From NCBI RefSeq assembly GCF_001904745.1, contig NZ_MRCD01000003.1, positions 62,001 to 126,000 of the forward strand: a DNA stretch of 64,000 nucleotides, given 5' to 3'. The stretch's first letter is position 1. Every line of letters starts with the position of its first letter. The position numbers were made by a program, and so were the translations under genes. The notes under the pieces were generated by a model. That model ran no database searches and was not told the DNA's origin. It was given only the letters and a program-made list of their open reading frames with translations. The stretch comes from Calothrix sp. HK-06. GTDB lineage: Bacteria; Cyanobacteriota; Cyanobacteriia; Cyanobacteriales; Nostocaceae. Below, piece by piece: positions 30,449 to 38,448 of this stretch.

Positions 30449-30571
30449 ATGGCACAACCAAAACGACAAGACCCACCACCAAGAACTGGTCAACCAATCA
30501 TCAGAGAACCAGGTTTGCTACCACAAAATAATTCATCCCAACAAAATAATATCAAAAAAAATAAGCCTTAA
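30449..30571 (+). CDS. Small Pro/Gln/Asn-rich protein, 40 residues
   Basis: The ATG at 30449 follows a strong Shine-Dalgarno (AAGGAGATTATC). The product has 40 residues, opens MAQPKRQDPPPRTGQPIIRE and ends KKNKP, and is basic and disordered by composition. It is the same length as the preceding small ORF and shares the pattern M-(S/A)-Q-x-x-R with an early PP. An AAACCCGGTTTCT inverted repeat follows 7 bases after the stop and may end the transcript. Function unknown. Confidence 0.6.
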   Translation: MAQPKRQDPPPRTGQPIIREPGLLPQNNSSQQNNIKKNKP

Positions 30572-30577
30572 TAAAAC

Positions 30578-30608
30578 AAACCCGGTTTCTCAAATAAACC
30601 GGGTTTCT
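30578..30608. repeat. AAACCCGGTTTCT inverted repeat, copy 2
   Basis: AAACCCGGTTTCT (30578-30590) and AAACCGGGTTTCT (30596-30608) are inverted copies around a 5-base spacer, between convergent genes. Confidence 0.8.
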
Positions 30609-30620
30609 GAACCCAATTAA

Positions 30621-31727
30621 TTATTTAGCTTTCATTTGACTTTTGGCTTGTTCTAAAGCAATTTCTTTCATTGCTTGATAAGAGTTTACACTCGAAGAAC
30701 CTTCGATTGCCTTGACTGCCAAATCTTGAACTTGTTTTAATGCAGATTCAAGCTGTCTGGAAAGATTTTGAATGCGTGCGTCTTGGTTAGAAATAGTTTG
30801 CTCTAAAGATTGAAGTCTTTGTTCGTAGAAGCGCTTTTGCCCGTCTACGTCTTTTGCTAACAAGTCAGATTTAATTTTGGCTTGGTAATATGCAATTCCT
30901 TTACCTTCTTCAGTTGCTTTCTTAATTGCTCCTTCTTTTTCTTTTGGCAAAGCTTCGACTTTCGCTTTTAATTCTTCAAATTGTTGCTCACGCTCAGAAA
31001 TACCTTTTTCGCGAGCTTCCCATTGTTTATTCGTTTCTTGCTGTAATTCTTCTAGCTGAGTATATAAAGCTTTTTGTTGCTGTTCGTACTCGTCTATTGC
31101 GAGTTTGCGTTGCAGTTCTAAATCATATTTATACCCAGATTCTTCACGCTGACGACTTCGAGAAAGATTATCATTACGTTCTTTGACTGTTAACTTGTGC
31201 GCTTCTTGTTCCTTTTGCCAAGAACTTCGCATTTCCTGAATTTGCTGCAATAGCGTTTCTGACTGCTTTAAATATTCTTCTTGGTAAGTTTTAGAGTTAT
31301 TTTCATAAGTTTCGACAAGAGTGTCTAGGGTATTCTCTTTTACTTCTAGCTTATGTAGTTCTTTGAGTTGCTGTATTTCCTGCTCAAAAGATTGCTTGAC
31401 TTCTGCAAGCTTTAATGCCCTTGCTGTTAATAGTTCAGATAATTCATTCGCAGCACTCCCAAACCCCATTTGAATTTTAATCAAGCTTTCAATCGTCGAG
31501 TTCATTTTTTGTTGAACGCTTGCGGATGAATTCATAGTTGTTTTCTCTACTGCTACTGGTTTTTCTTTGACTGTGGTTTTAGGCGCTGATGCCGTACTAT
31601 TATTTGAACTATTTTTTGCTGCTGCATCAAGTTCTGTTTTCAATGCTGCCTTCTCTTTGGCTAACTCTTCGTATGCTTGGAGGATTTCGGCTTTGGTATT
31701 TTTATCTGTTGGCTTTTTCGCTGGCAC
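30621..31727 (-). CDS. Coiled-coil protein A of a paralogous pair
   Basis: This 368-residue soluble protein starts with a Lys/Thr/Ser-rich disordered region (1-75), then has near-continuous heptad repeats from about 80 to 345 (for example VKQSFEQEIQQLKELHKLEV and LEELQQETNKQWEAREKG). It ends YEQRLQSLEQTISNQDARIQ, then LESALKQVQDLAVKAIEG. The end is clearly related to the upstream neighbour's YELKVKSLEETIQKQ and TTLKQAQDLAMRAF, so the two are paralogues. Paired coiled-coil-rich proteins of this sort in filamentous cyanobacteria have been described as filament-forming (cytoskeleton-like). That role is inference here. Confidence 0.8.
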   Translation of the reverse strand: MPAKKPTDKNTKAEILQAYEELAKEKAALKTELDAAAKNSSNNSTASAPKTTVKEKPVAVEKTTMNSSASVQQKMNSTIESLIKIQMGFGSAANELSELLTARALKLAEVKQSFEQEIQQLKELHKLEVKENTLDTLVETYENNSKTYQEEYLKQSETLLQQIQEMRSSWQKEQEAHKLTVKERNDNLSRSRQREESGYKYDLELQRKLAIDEYEQQQKALYTQLEELQQETNKQWEAREKGISEREQQFEELKAKVEALPKEKEGAIKKATEEGKGIAYYQAKIKSDLLAKDVDGQKRFYEQRLQSLEQTISNQDARIQNLSRQLESALKQVQDLAVKAIEGSSSVNSYQAMKEIALEQAKSQMKAK

Positions 31728-31772
31728 TGTTACTCTCCTTTTTTGTAATAAAGTACTTAAGTACTTTTCGTA

Positions 31773-32741
31773 CTATTGATTGAAAGCACGCATCGCTAAA
31801 TCTTGTGCTTGTTTGAGCGTTGTTTGGAGTTGGGTAGAGATACTTTCGATTTGTTCGACTTGTTTTTGGATTGTTTCTTCGAGAGACTTTACTTTGAGTT
31901 CGTAACTTTGCTTCGTTCCTTCCCACTCTTTCTCAAGTAAGTCAGCTTCAACTTTGGCTTTTTGGCTTGTGTCTTTTATTGCTTCTTCACGCGCTTTTTT
32001 AACTGCTTCTTCTAATTCTGCTGGAAATGCAGTGACTTTTTTTTGATATTCACCCAACAATGTTTGATTTGCTTTCAGGGTTGTCTCGCGTTCTGCCCAA
32101 TTTTTTTCTCTTGTTATGGCGCCAAATTGTAGTTCGCGTTCTAAGTTACGCTTTTTAGCTTCGTATGCGTCGGTATTAATTTTACGAGTATTTTCGAGTT
32201 TATACTGATAGTCTTCTGTTTCTTGCTGACGCTGTTTGAAAAGCAGTTGATTATACACTTGTACAGCTTCATCGAACTCGGCTTGTTCCTTAAGCCAATC
32301 TTTACGAGCTTGTGCTGCTTCCTTTTCTAATGCTTCACGCTTACTTTGAATATCTTGTTCAAGAGTTTTCAATTTCTCTTGATGCTCCTGCGTCAAAATA
32401 TCAACCGCATCTGCTACGACTCTTACTTGTTGAATCTCTTGCAACAGAGCAGTTTCAATCTCTATACCTCGGTTGAGTTCATCGAGCTTCGAGTTCTCTT
32501 TGGCTAACTTCTCAGATAAGCTGTTGACGATGCCGCCAAACTCTAGCTGTAAATCTGCCAAGCTTTTAACTATACTATCAACGGTATATGTAGAAGCGGC
32601 TTCGAGAATTTGTTTATTTTTAGCTTTCTCCGCAACTTCGAGCTTTGTAGCTATCTTCGACTCAAGCTGTTTACGCTCGACAATGATTTGCTCGAAAGCT
32701 TGCATTAACTGCCGTTTAGCGTCTTTATTCGCAACGTCCAT
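31773..32741 (-). CDS. Coiled-coil protein B of a paralogous pair
   Basis: This 322-residue soluble protein is almost entirely coiled coil (LMQAFEQIIVERKQLESKIA near the start; EAKKRNLERELQFGAITREK in the centre), with no disordered head like that of protein A. It is transcribed first, and protein A follows 45 bp downstream, so both are probably in one operon and their products may co-assemble. The shared block (residues about 60-90) reads VDSIVKSLADLQLEFGGIVN against STIESLIKIQMGFGSAANEL in A. No catalytic or membrane segment is present. Confidence 0.8.
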   Translation of the reverse strand: MDVANKDAKRQLMQAFEQIIVERKQLESKIATKLEVAEKAKNKQILEAASTYTVDSIVKSLADLQLEFGGIVNSLSEKLAKENSKLDELNRGIEIETALLQEIQQVRVVADAVDILTQEHQEKLKTLEQDIQSKREALEKEAAQARKDWLKEQAEFDEAVQVYNQLLFKQRQQETEDYQYKLENTRKINTDAYEAKKRNLERELQFGAITREKNWAERETTLKANQTLLGEYQKKVTAFPAELEEAVKKAREEAIKDTSQKAKVEADLLEKEWEGTKQSYELKVKSLEETIQKQVEQIESISTQLQTTLKQAQDLAMRAFNQ

Positions 32742-33203
32742 ACAAACAAACTCCTAATATAAGAAATATACGAAATCTGAAATTCTCGCAAACGCACAGC
32801 CAATACCAAGGCATTACCCATGCAGACATTAGGCTAGCCTTGAAATGCTTATTTTTGGTAGGGTGAAAATGCTGAAAACGACTTTATTAAGCCTTTTGAA
32901 ACGTAGTTCCTTACGACTTAATTTAGTTCTATTGTACTAAATTAAGTATACAAAGGAAAATATGGCTTGTCAAGGGAGTCATGAAAAAAAGAGATAAGCG
33001 ATTAGGTACCCCTTATTATTAGCACTATGACCACGAACAATAACAAACTTCTCATGATTTCTACTGAGTTTAGTCTATAATTGGGTGGATGTCTTTGTGT
33101 AAATTACTTTTTAAAAGTTTTAGTAATTACTCCAAATCATTTAGTACGCATAAGTAATAATCAAGATTTCTGTAAGCGAAAACCTCATAAAGTGATATCA
33201 TCA
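32742..33203. other. Divergent intergenic region, coiled-coil pair / sphR
   Basis: About 460 bp with no gene. It must hold promoters for both directions. An open frame reaches back to 33081 in frame with sphR but lacks a good start. Confidence 0.5.
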
Positions 33204-33956
33204 ATGTATAGCAATGAACTAAGTAAGTATCCCTCGAATACGGAGTTCGTACAAACAAGTCGGATTTTGGTAGTAGAAGACGAAGAATTGATACGCGAAA
33301 TGCTACTGATGGCTTTAGAGGGTGAAGGGTATGTAGTAGTAACGGCTTCGGATGGACGTTCGGCAGTTGATTATTTGAAGGGTAACGAATCGAATTCAAG
33401 TGAGAATAACTTTGATTTGGTGATTTTGGATTTAATGCTGCCGCAAATTAATGGTTTAGATATTTGTCGATTTTTACGTCAACAAGGTAATCCTGTACCA
33501 ATTTTAATGTTGAGTGCGAAGGGTAGCGAGACCGACCGTGTGTTAGGCTTGGAAGTTGGCGCCGATGATTACTTGACTAAACCGTTCAGTGTTCGAGAGT
33601 TAGTGGCACGTTGTCGGGCATTATTACGGCGCCAGAGGTTGAGTGCATTACCGCAATCTCCTGTTTTACAATATAAAGAAGTAACGTTGTACCCCCAGGA
33701 ATGTCGCGTTTTGGTACGGGGACAGCAAGTGAACTTATCACCAAAAGAATTTCGCTTGTTAGAAGTATTTATGAGCTATGCACGACGAGTTTGGTCGCGT
33801 GAACAGTTATTAGACCAAGTATGGGGCCCAGACTTTGTAGGTGATAGCAAAACAGTTGACGTACATATACGCTGGTTGCGCGAAAAGCTAGAGAAAGACC
33901 CAAGTCACCCAGAGTACATAGTAACTGTACGTGGTTTTGGCTACAGATTTGGATGA
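33204..33956 (+). CDS. sphR: OmpR-family response regulator of phosphate starvation, SphR-like
   Basis: I choose ATG 33204 (250 residues) because it puts the receiver near the N-terminus; the open frame reaches to 33081. The receiver (about residues 18-140) has ILVVEDEE, the phospho-acceptor Asp in LVILDLMLP, and LTKPFSVRELVARC. The winged-helix DNA-binding domain follows (about 155-250: LSPKEFRLLEVFMSYARRVWSREQLL, VDVHIRWLREKLE, YIVTVRGFGYRF). The following kinase and phoU genes identify it as the phosphate-sensing regulator. Its stop codon lies at the edge of a heptanucleotide tandem repeat. Confidence 0.88.
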   Translation: MYSNELSKYPSNTEFVQTSRILVVEDEELIREMLLMALEGEGYVVVTASDGRSAVDYLKGNESNSSENNFDLVILDLMLPQINGLDICRFLRQQGNPVPILMLSAKGSETDRVLGLEVGADDYLTKPFSVRELVARCRALLRRQRLSALPQSPVLQYKEVTLYPQECRVLVRGQQVNLSPKEFRLLEVFMSYARRVWSREQLLDQVWGPDFVGDSKTVDVHIRWLREKLEKDPSHPEYIVTVRGFGYRFG

Positions 33957-34110
33957 GTTATGAGTTATGAGTTATGAGTTATGAGTTATGAGTTATAAGT
34001 TTAGAGTGATGAGTTATGAGTTTTAAGTAATGAGTTCTAAAAATTTAAATAAAGCAGAGTTACTGGTACTGATTGCACCCTAATTTACTAACTCCTAACT
34101 CCTAACTATT
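33953..34110. repeat. Heptanucleotide tandem repeats between sphR and sphS
   Basis: At least five consecutive GAGTTAT units run from 33955, degrading to about 34038. A separate CTAACTC tract (about 34087-34108), the complement-type unit, follows. Both occupy the whole gap between two co-transcribed genes. Similar tracts are at 55096-55153 and 59698-59778. Confidence 0.8.
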
Positions 34111-34132
34111 AATTACGAGCAAGTGACAGGTA

Positions 34133-35446
34133 ATGGTGTTATTGAGTTTTTGTTTGGGTTTGGTGGTTGGTTTGACTATTTGCGTATGGCAGCAGTTTCA
34201 ACTAAACCGCTACATATCCCAAGTGCTGCGACCCCTAACCGCTCAATCATCGAAAGTGGCGCTACCATTAATTCCCCGGTTGCGTCATGAACTTGCATTG
34301 GTAAAATACCAAGGGTTACACCTACAGCAGCAATTACAAACTTATCAAGATTTGTTAGAGTTCGCACCAATTGGTTATTTACAGCTAGATGACCAAAATC
34401 AACTACTGTGGTGTAACGAACAAGCGCGCGAAATATTATATTTACAGCGTTGGCAACCAGGACAAGTTAGGTTACTGGTAGAACTTGTGCGTTCGTATGA
34501 ACTAGATAGATTAGTTGAACGAACACGCGAACGTCAACAGTTACAAATTAAAGAGTGGGAGTATCACCCCTCTTGTGACAATGCGGCGGCAATGTTAGAT
34601 GTAAAGTCATTGGTTCTTCGTGCAACTGGATTGCCTTTACCGAAAGGTCAAGTTGGTGTGTTTTTAGAAAACCGTCAGCCGTTACTCGAAGTGAACCAGG
34701 TTAGAGACCGTGCATTTTCTGACTTAGCACATGAGCTAAGAACACCTTTAACATCAATTAAACTCGTAGTAGAAACTTTACAAGACCGTTTAGATTCACC
34801 CTTGAAGCGCTGGGTTGACCGTTTGATGCTCGAAGTTGACCGCTTAATTAATTTGGTGCAAAGCTGGTTAGACTTAACCCAACTCGAAACCAATCCGACA
34901 ATGCAGTTAGCTCGACAAACCATAGACCTGCGTTCGCTGATTATTTCTGTTTGGGAAACACTTGAACTCAGCGCGCAACAGCGAGAGATGCATTTTATTT
35001 ATTCTGGGCCTGACCATGTATGGGTTAGTGCTGACTCTTCGAGAATGTTTCAAGTATTTATTAATTTACTTGATAACTGCATTAAATATAATCCGCCTGG
35101 TGCTAAAATTCATGTTGATGTGAGAATTGACGCTCGCAATCAACAAGTTGAAGGTAACATTGGTAATTATTTGCCAAGTGTGGAGATTAATATAGTTGAT
35201 TCTGGATTTGGGTTTTCAGAAGAAGACTTACCCCACGTATTCGAGCGGTTTTACCGAGGTGACACTGCCCGAACTCGCGCCACGGCATCAGAAGAAAGCA
35301 TAACGACAATTGGTACTGGTCTTGGGTTAGCTATAGTTAGGCAAATTGTAATAGCACATAATGGCTCAATCAAAGCTATGAATCATCCGGAAACTGGAGG
35401 CGCCTGGATGCAAATAGTGTTATCAGGAATAATGGCAAAATTTTAA
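34133..35446 (+). CDS. sphS: Phosphate-sensing histidine kinase, SphS-like
   Basis: This 437-residue kinase has a single N-terminal membrane helix (residues 2-20), a linker, a PAS domain (about 72-175: LLEFAPIGYLQLDDQNQLLW), HisKA with His200 (FSDLAHELRTPLTSIK), and an ATPase domain with FQVFINLLDNCIKYNPPG, DSGFGF, VFERFYRGD and [13 protein letters not shown] single helix with a PAS is the SphS/PhoR layout of cyanobacteria. It lies 176 bp after sphR across tandem repeats, and phoU starts 2 bases after its stop. Together they sense phosphate and turn on phosphatase and transporter genes. Confidence 0.9.
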   Translation: MVLLSFCLGLVVGLTICVWQQFQLNRYISQVLRPLTAQSSKVALPLIPRLRHELALVKYQGLHLQQQLQTYQDLLEFAPIGYLQLDDQNQLLWCNEQAREILYLQRWQPGQVRLLVELVRSYELDRLVERTRERQQLQIKEWEYHPSCDNAAAMLDVKSLVLRATGLPLPKGQVGVFLENRQPLLEVNQVRDRAFSDLAHELRTPLTSIKLVVETLQDRLDSPLKRWVDRLMLEVDRLINLVQSWLDLTQLETNPTMQLARQTIDLRSLIISVWETLELSAQQREMHFIYSGPDHVWVSADSSRMFQVFINLLDNCIKYNPPGAKIHVDVRIDARNQQVEGNIGNYLPSVEINIVDSGFGFSEEDLPHVFERFYRGDTARTRATASEESITTIGTGLGLAIVRQIVIAHNGSIKAMNHPETGGAWMQIVLSGIMAKF

Positions 35447-35448
35447 AG

Positions 35449-36180
35449 TTGATATTATTGTTAGAATTATCTTCTCTATCTGAGAATAACCGAAGCGTGA
35501 AAGCTCCACTTTCTAATCACGGCAGTAACAGCAGTAACAATTCCGAATCTCAGCTAACGCGCGATATCCGGCGCCTTGAGCGAGATGTACTGCGTATGGG
35601 CGCCTTAACAGAGAAATCTTTTCGCCTTAGTCATCAAGCATTGTTCGCTCGCGACCTTTCAGCAGCCCTTGAACTGCCTCAAATTGATAAAAGAATCGAC
35701 ACTTTTTATCGGCAAATTGAGTTAGAATGCACATTAATAATGACAAGTCTTGCACCTACCGATAGAGATTTAAGGTGTTTGAGTGCATTTATGCAGCTAG
35801 TACGAGATTTAGAGCGCATTGGGGATTATGCTGAAGACTTGGGAGAAATAGCAGTCAAAATATTTCCTTATCCTCAGCATCGTTTGCTTCCAGAAATTGC
35901 GCTGATGTCACACCATGCACAAGCAATGTTGGCAACTAGTTTAGTCGCACTCGCCGATTTAGATGAAGTTAATGCACGTAACATTAAATATCTTGATGAC
36001 ACAGTTGATAACGCTTATGAACGAGTTTATAACGCTCTGGCTCAACAACGCGATATTAGCGGCGCCTTAGAACCATATTTACTTTTAGGATTAGCAATTC
36101 GTTGCTTAGAGAGAATGGCAGACCATGCCACCAATATCGGTCAACGAGTCGCGTATATAGTCACAGGTCAACGTTCTTAA
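35449..36180 (+). CDS. phoU: Phosphate signalling complex protein PhoU (SphU)
   Basis: PhoU represses the SphS-SphR system when phosphate is plentiful. Two three-helix PhoU repeats are present, opening TRDIRRLERDVLRMGALTEKSF and closing with YLLLGLAIRCLERMADHATNIGQRVAYIV. The metal-binding signature ERIGDYAEDLGE is near residue 125. The start is uncertain: TTG 35449 (used here, 243 residues, 2 bases after the sphS stop) or GTG 35497; the first 35 residues are Ser/Asn-rich and unconserved. Either way it is translationally close-coupled to sphS. Confidence 0.9.
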   Translation: MILLLELSSLSENNRSVKAPLSNHGSNSSNNSESQLTRDIRRLERDVLRMGALTEKSFRLSHQALFARDLSAALELPQIDKRIDTFYRQIELECTLIMTSLAPTDRDLRCLSAFMQLVRDLERIGDYAEDLGEIAVKIFPYPQHRLLPEIALMSHHAQAMLATSLVALADLDEVNARNIKYLDDTVDNAYERVYNALAQQRDISGALEPYLLLGLAIRCLERMADHATNIGQRVAYIVTGQRS

Positions 36181-37668
36181 TAATTTTATTCATATCGCTG
36201 CGTCTCGTATTTAAGTATGAAATTGTAAATAAATTACTCCTTAAGGTAGATATTAAAAACAGCAGGTAATCAGTTATATGTAATAAATTAATGCATCTAC
36301 TTAGAATAGTTTATAACTTGAGATAGAATAGTAAGGTTATTCGTTATACATCCTTTTAAAGTTTATAAATACTATAGATCAAGGTCTATATTAGTTACTT
36401 AATCTTTATAAAAAAGTATATTATTATGATTTTTTAATTTGAGTATTTGAATAAAGTATTAGAAGTTACTTCAAATGCAAAGTAAATCTTGAGATATATG
36501 GATGTATAATTTAGGTATAAATTTTAACGGTGTTGATTTTGAACTGTACAATCATTACTAAACAAGACTTTGCAGTGATAGATACTGCTAGTTAAATTTG
36601 TTACTTAAGTTAAACATCGGTTAAATGACATACATTTTATGTAACGCTTACCTATTCTTAATCTTCTTAGATTAAATTAGCAGAGACATCAATAAAGTGT
36701 TTCTGATAGCACTCATAGGTTTGGTACAATTACGAAGAACAGATATTGTTAACACGGTATTTTTACTTCTTGCAAAAGTTAATAAATAACTTTGGTGCCG
36801 GACAAAATTTGAGTGGATATTCATTCTATCAGATAATATAGCTGGTGCGAAATTTTGATAAAAACATCAGGGAAAAATAGAATACGCTGATTCTGTGGAT
36901 ATTACATGCCTACAAGCATTCATTAAGCAGATAAGTACCGTTAAATTCAACATACAAACCTTACATTGAATAGTTTGTTACCATCAATAAAACCAATGTA
37001 TAAAACGTGACAGACAAAGACGTAAAAAAGCACAATAATGCGATTGAACGTCAAGCTTGTTACAAAGGAAGATTCACAACAACATGTGAATCGTATGGTT
37101 GACCGAAATATTACAGGTTATTGATTCCTTGTAATTGAGGAATATTGTATGTGGTGAGCAGTTAGAAAATTAATAGTCGCTGCCATTAAATGCAACTTGC
37201 TCCTGTGTATACTGTGAGCGGTCGAGAAATAAAATGAATGAAATAGCTGTCTTCCTTCTTCTGCTAGCTATTGCCTAAAAGCTAAAAGCGCTCCCGCTTG
37301 AAGTTTAAAGTATCAGCTTCTTTTAGGTTTAAACAAAAGCAGGTGTGTATTGAAGCGTTTATCAATCACATAAAGATATCAACAATCAATCAGTCACAAT
37401 TGCTAAGTAATTATTACGACTTAGCTTAAGAAATGTGATTGCTAGATGACTAAAAAGTTTTGGTTGATATATTTCGTATCTATCAGGGTATTAAAGTATA
37501 AGCCTTTAGGCATCTATCTTTGGGTATAACCGCGCATTTCGCGTTAGTTAAATTGCTAGATATTCCTGAATTAATTCTGCCACTAGTTGCTTATTTAGGG
37601 CAGATCGCCAGGATACCTTCGACAAAGTTTAAATCGACAAAACACATTAATTTACCTATTCCCCAACT
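36181..37668. other. 1.5 kb non-coding region upstream of the Crp-type gene
   Basis: No frame longer than 60 codons and no tRNA is seen. The DNA is AT-rich. One GTA-N8-TAC site (36456-36469), the NtcA core consensus, and a TATAAT at 36505-36510 occur, but the 35-base spacing is not that of a standard NtcA promoter. A small hairpin CGCG-CATTT-CGCG is near 37532, and one of the rare GATC sites is at 37605. The length suggests a long regulated leader or an unrecognised RNA gene. Confidence 0.5.
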
Positions 37669-38322
37669 ATGATGTATTCCACAAGCCGTAACACAAATGG
37701 TATTCCCCAGAATTCAGCTACCAACACCAACACCAACACCAACACCAGTACAAATACATCCGGTTTGCAACAACGGTTATTTACTCGTCGCGAAACAATT
37801 CCTGCACGTAATGACGTGTTATGGAAAATCGAGCGTGGCGCCGTTCGGACTTTGACATGGAGCGAAGATGGAACGTTCATTACCTTGGGATATTGGGGAC
37901 CTGGAGATTTAATCGGCTACCCTTTGTCACGTGTAAAGCCTTACCAAATTGAATGTCTGACCAGCGTTGAAGTTAGTGTCGTTCCTCCTCAGTTATGGCA
38001 TCAAGATATTAACTCATTCTTGTCACACATTCAGCAAGCTGAAGAGTTGTTGAGCATAGTACACCGTAAACCTATTTCTCTACGCTTGTGGCAATTCTTA
38101 GTATGGTTGAGCGAGAAATTTGGTCGTGACGTTGAGCAAGGTAAGTTAATCGACCTCAATGTTACTCACCAAGAAATGGCAGAAGTATTAAATACTACCA
38201 GAGTAACCGTAACTCGTTTGTTGCAACAGTTTGAAGAAGAGAAAACAATGATTCGTCACAAGCGTCGGATTATCTTGCGTACACCAGCAAATAGTAACCA
38301 GAATACCACTCAGCGAAAATAA
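37669..38322 (+). CDS. Crp/Fnr-family transcription regulator, DevH-like
   Basis: This 217-residue regulator has a variable Asn/Thr-rich head (1-33) containing a perfect tandem hexanucleotide (ACCAAC, 37717-37746) that encodes alternating Asn-Thr. A shortened cyclic-nucleotide-binding fold follows (RRETIPARNDVLWKIERGAVRT, then LGYWGPGDLIGYPLSR), lacking the usual cAMP-contacting Arg-Ser pair. The DNA-binding helix-turn-helix is at about 165-190 (THQEMAEVLNTTRVTVTRLL). The pattern resembles DevH of heterocyst-forming cyanobacteria, which controls envelope glycolipid genes. The orthology is my impression only. A hairpin follows and two porin genes come next. Confidence 0.8.
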   Translation: MMYSTSRNTNGIPQNSATNTNTNTNTSTNTSGLQQRLFTRRETIPARNDVLWKIERGAVRTLTWSEDGTFITLGYWGPGDLIGYPLSRVKPYQIECLTSVEVSVVPPQLWHQDINSFLSHIQQAEELLSIVHRKPISLRLWQFLVWLSEKFGRDVEQGKLIDLNVTHQEMAEVLNTTRVTVTRLLQQFEEEKTMIRHKRRIILRTPANSNQNTTQRK

Positions 38323-38331
38323 ATAAAACGT

Positions 38332-38360
38332 GCGGTGGCTGACAGAAATCAGCCATCGCC
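38332..38360 (+). terminator. Hairpin between the Crp-type gene and the first porin
   Basis: GCGGTGGCTGA pairs with TCAGCCATCGC (11 bp, one G-T pair) around CAGAAA. No T-run follows, so it may be an attenuator or an RNA-processing hairpin rather than a full terminator. Confidence 0.6.
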
Positions 38361-38448
38361 TCTTGCTACACTTAGTTTGGAAGTCATAAGTAAATTCTCG
38401 TAGAAGGAAAAGACTATGAGAAGCAGCTCAATGATTAAACCACTAGGT

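Noticed and set aside
33953-34110. A CRISPR array, from the regular tandem pattern
   Set aside because: Units are 7 bases with no spacers between them.
36456-36510. NtcA-type promoter (GTA-N8-TAC with a TATAAT)
   Set aside because: Spacing of 35 bases is too long for the standard NtcA promoter, and such a site is expected by chance about once per 3 kb here.
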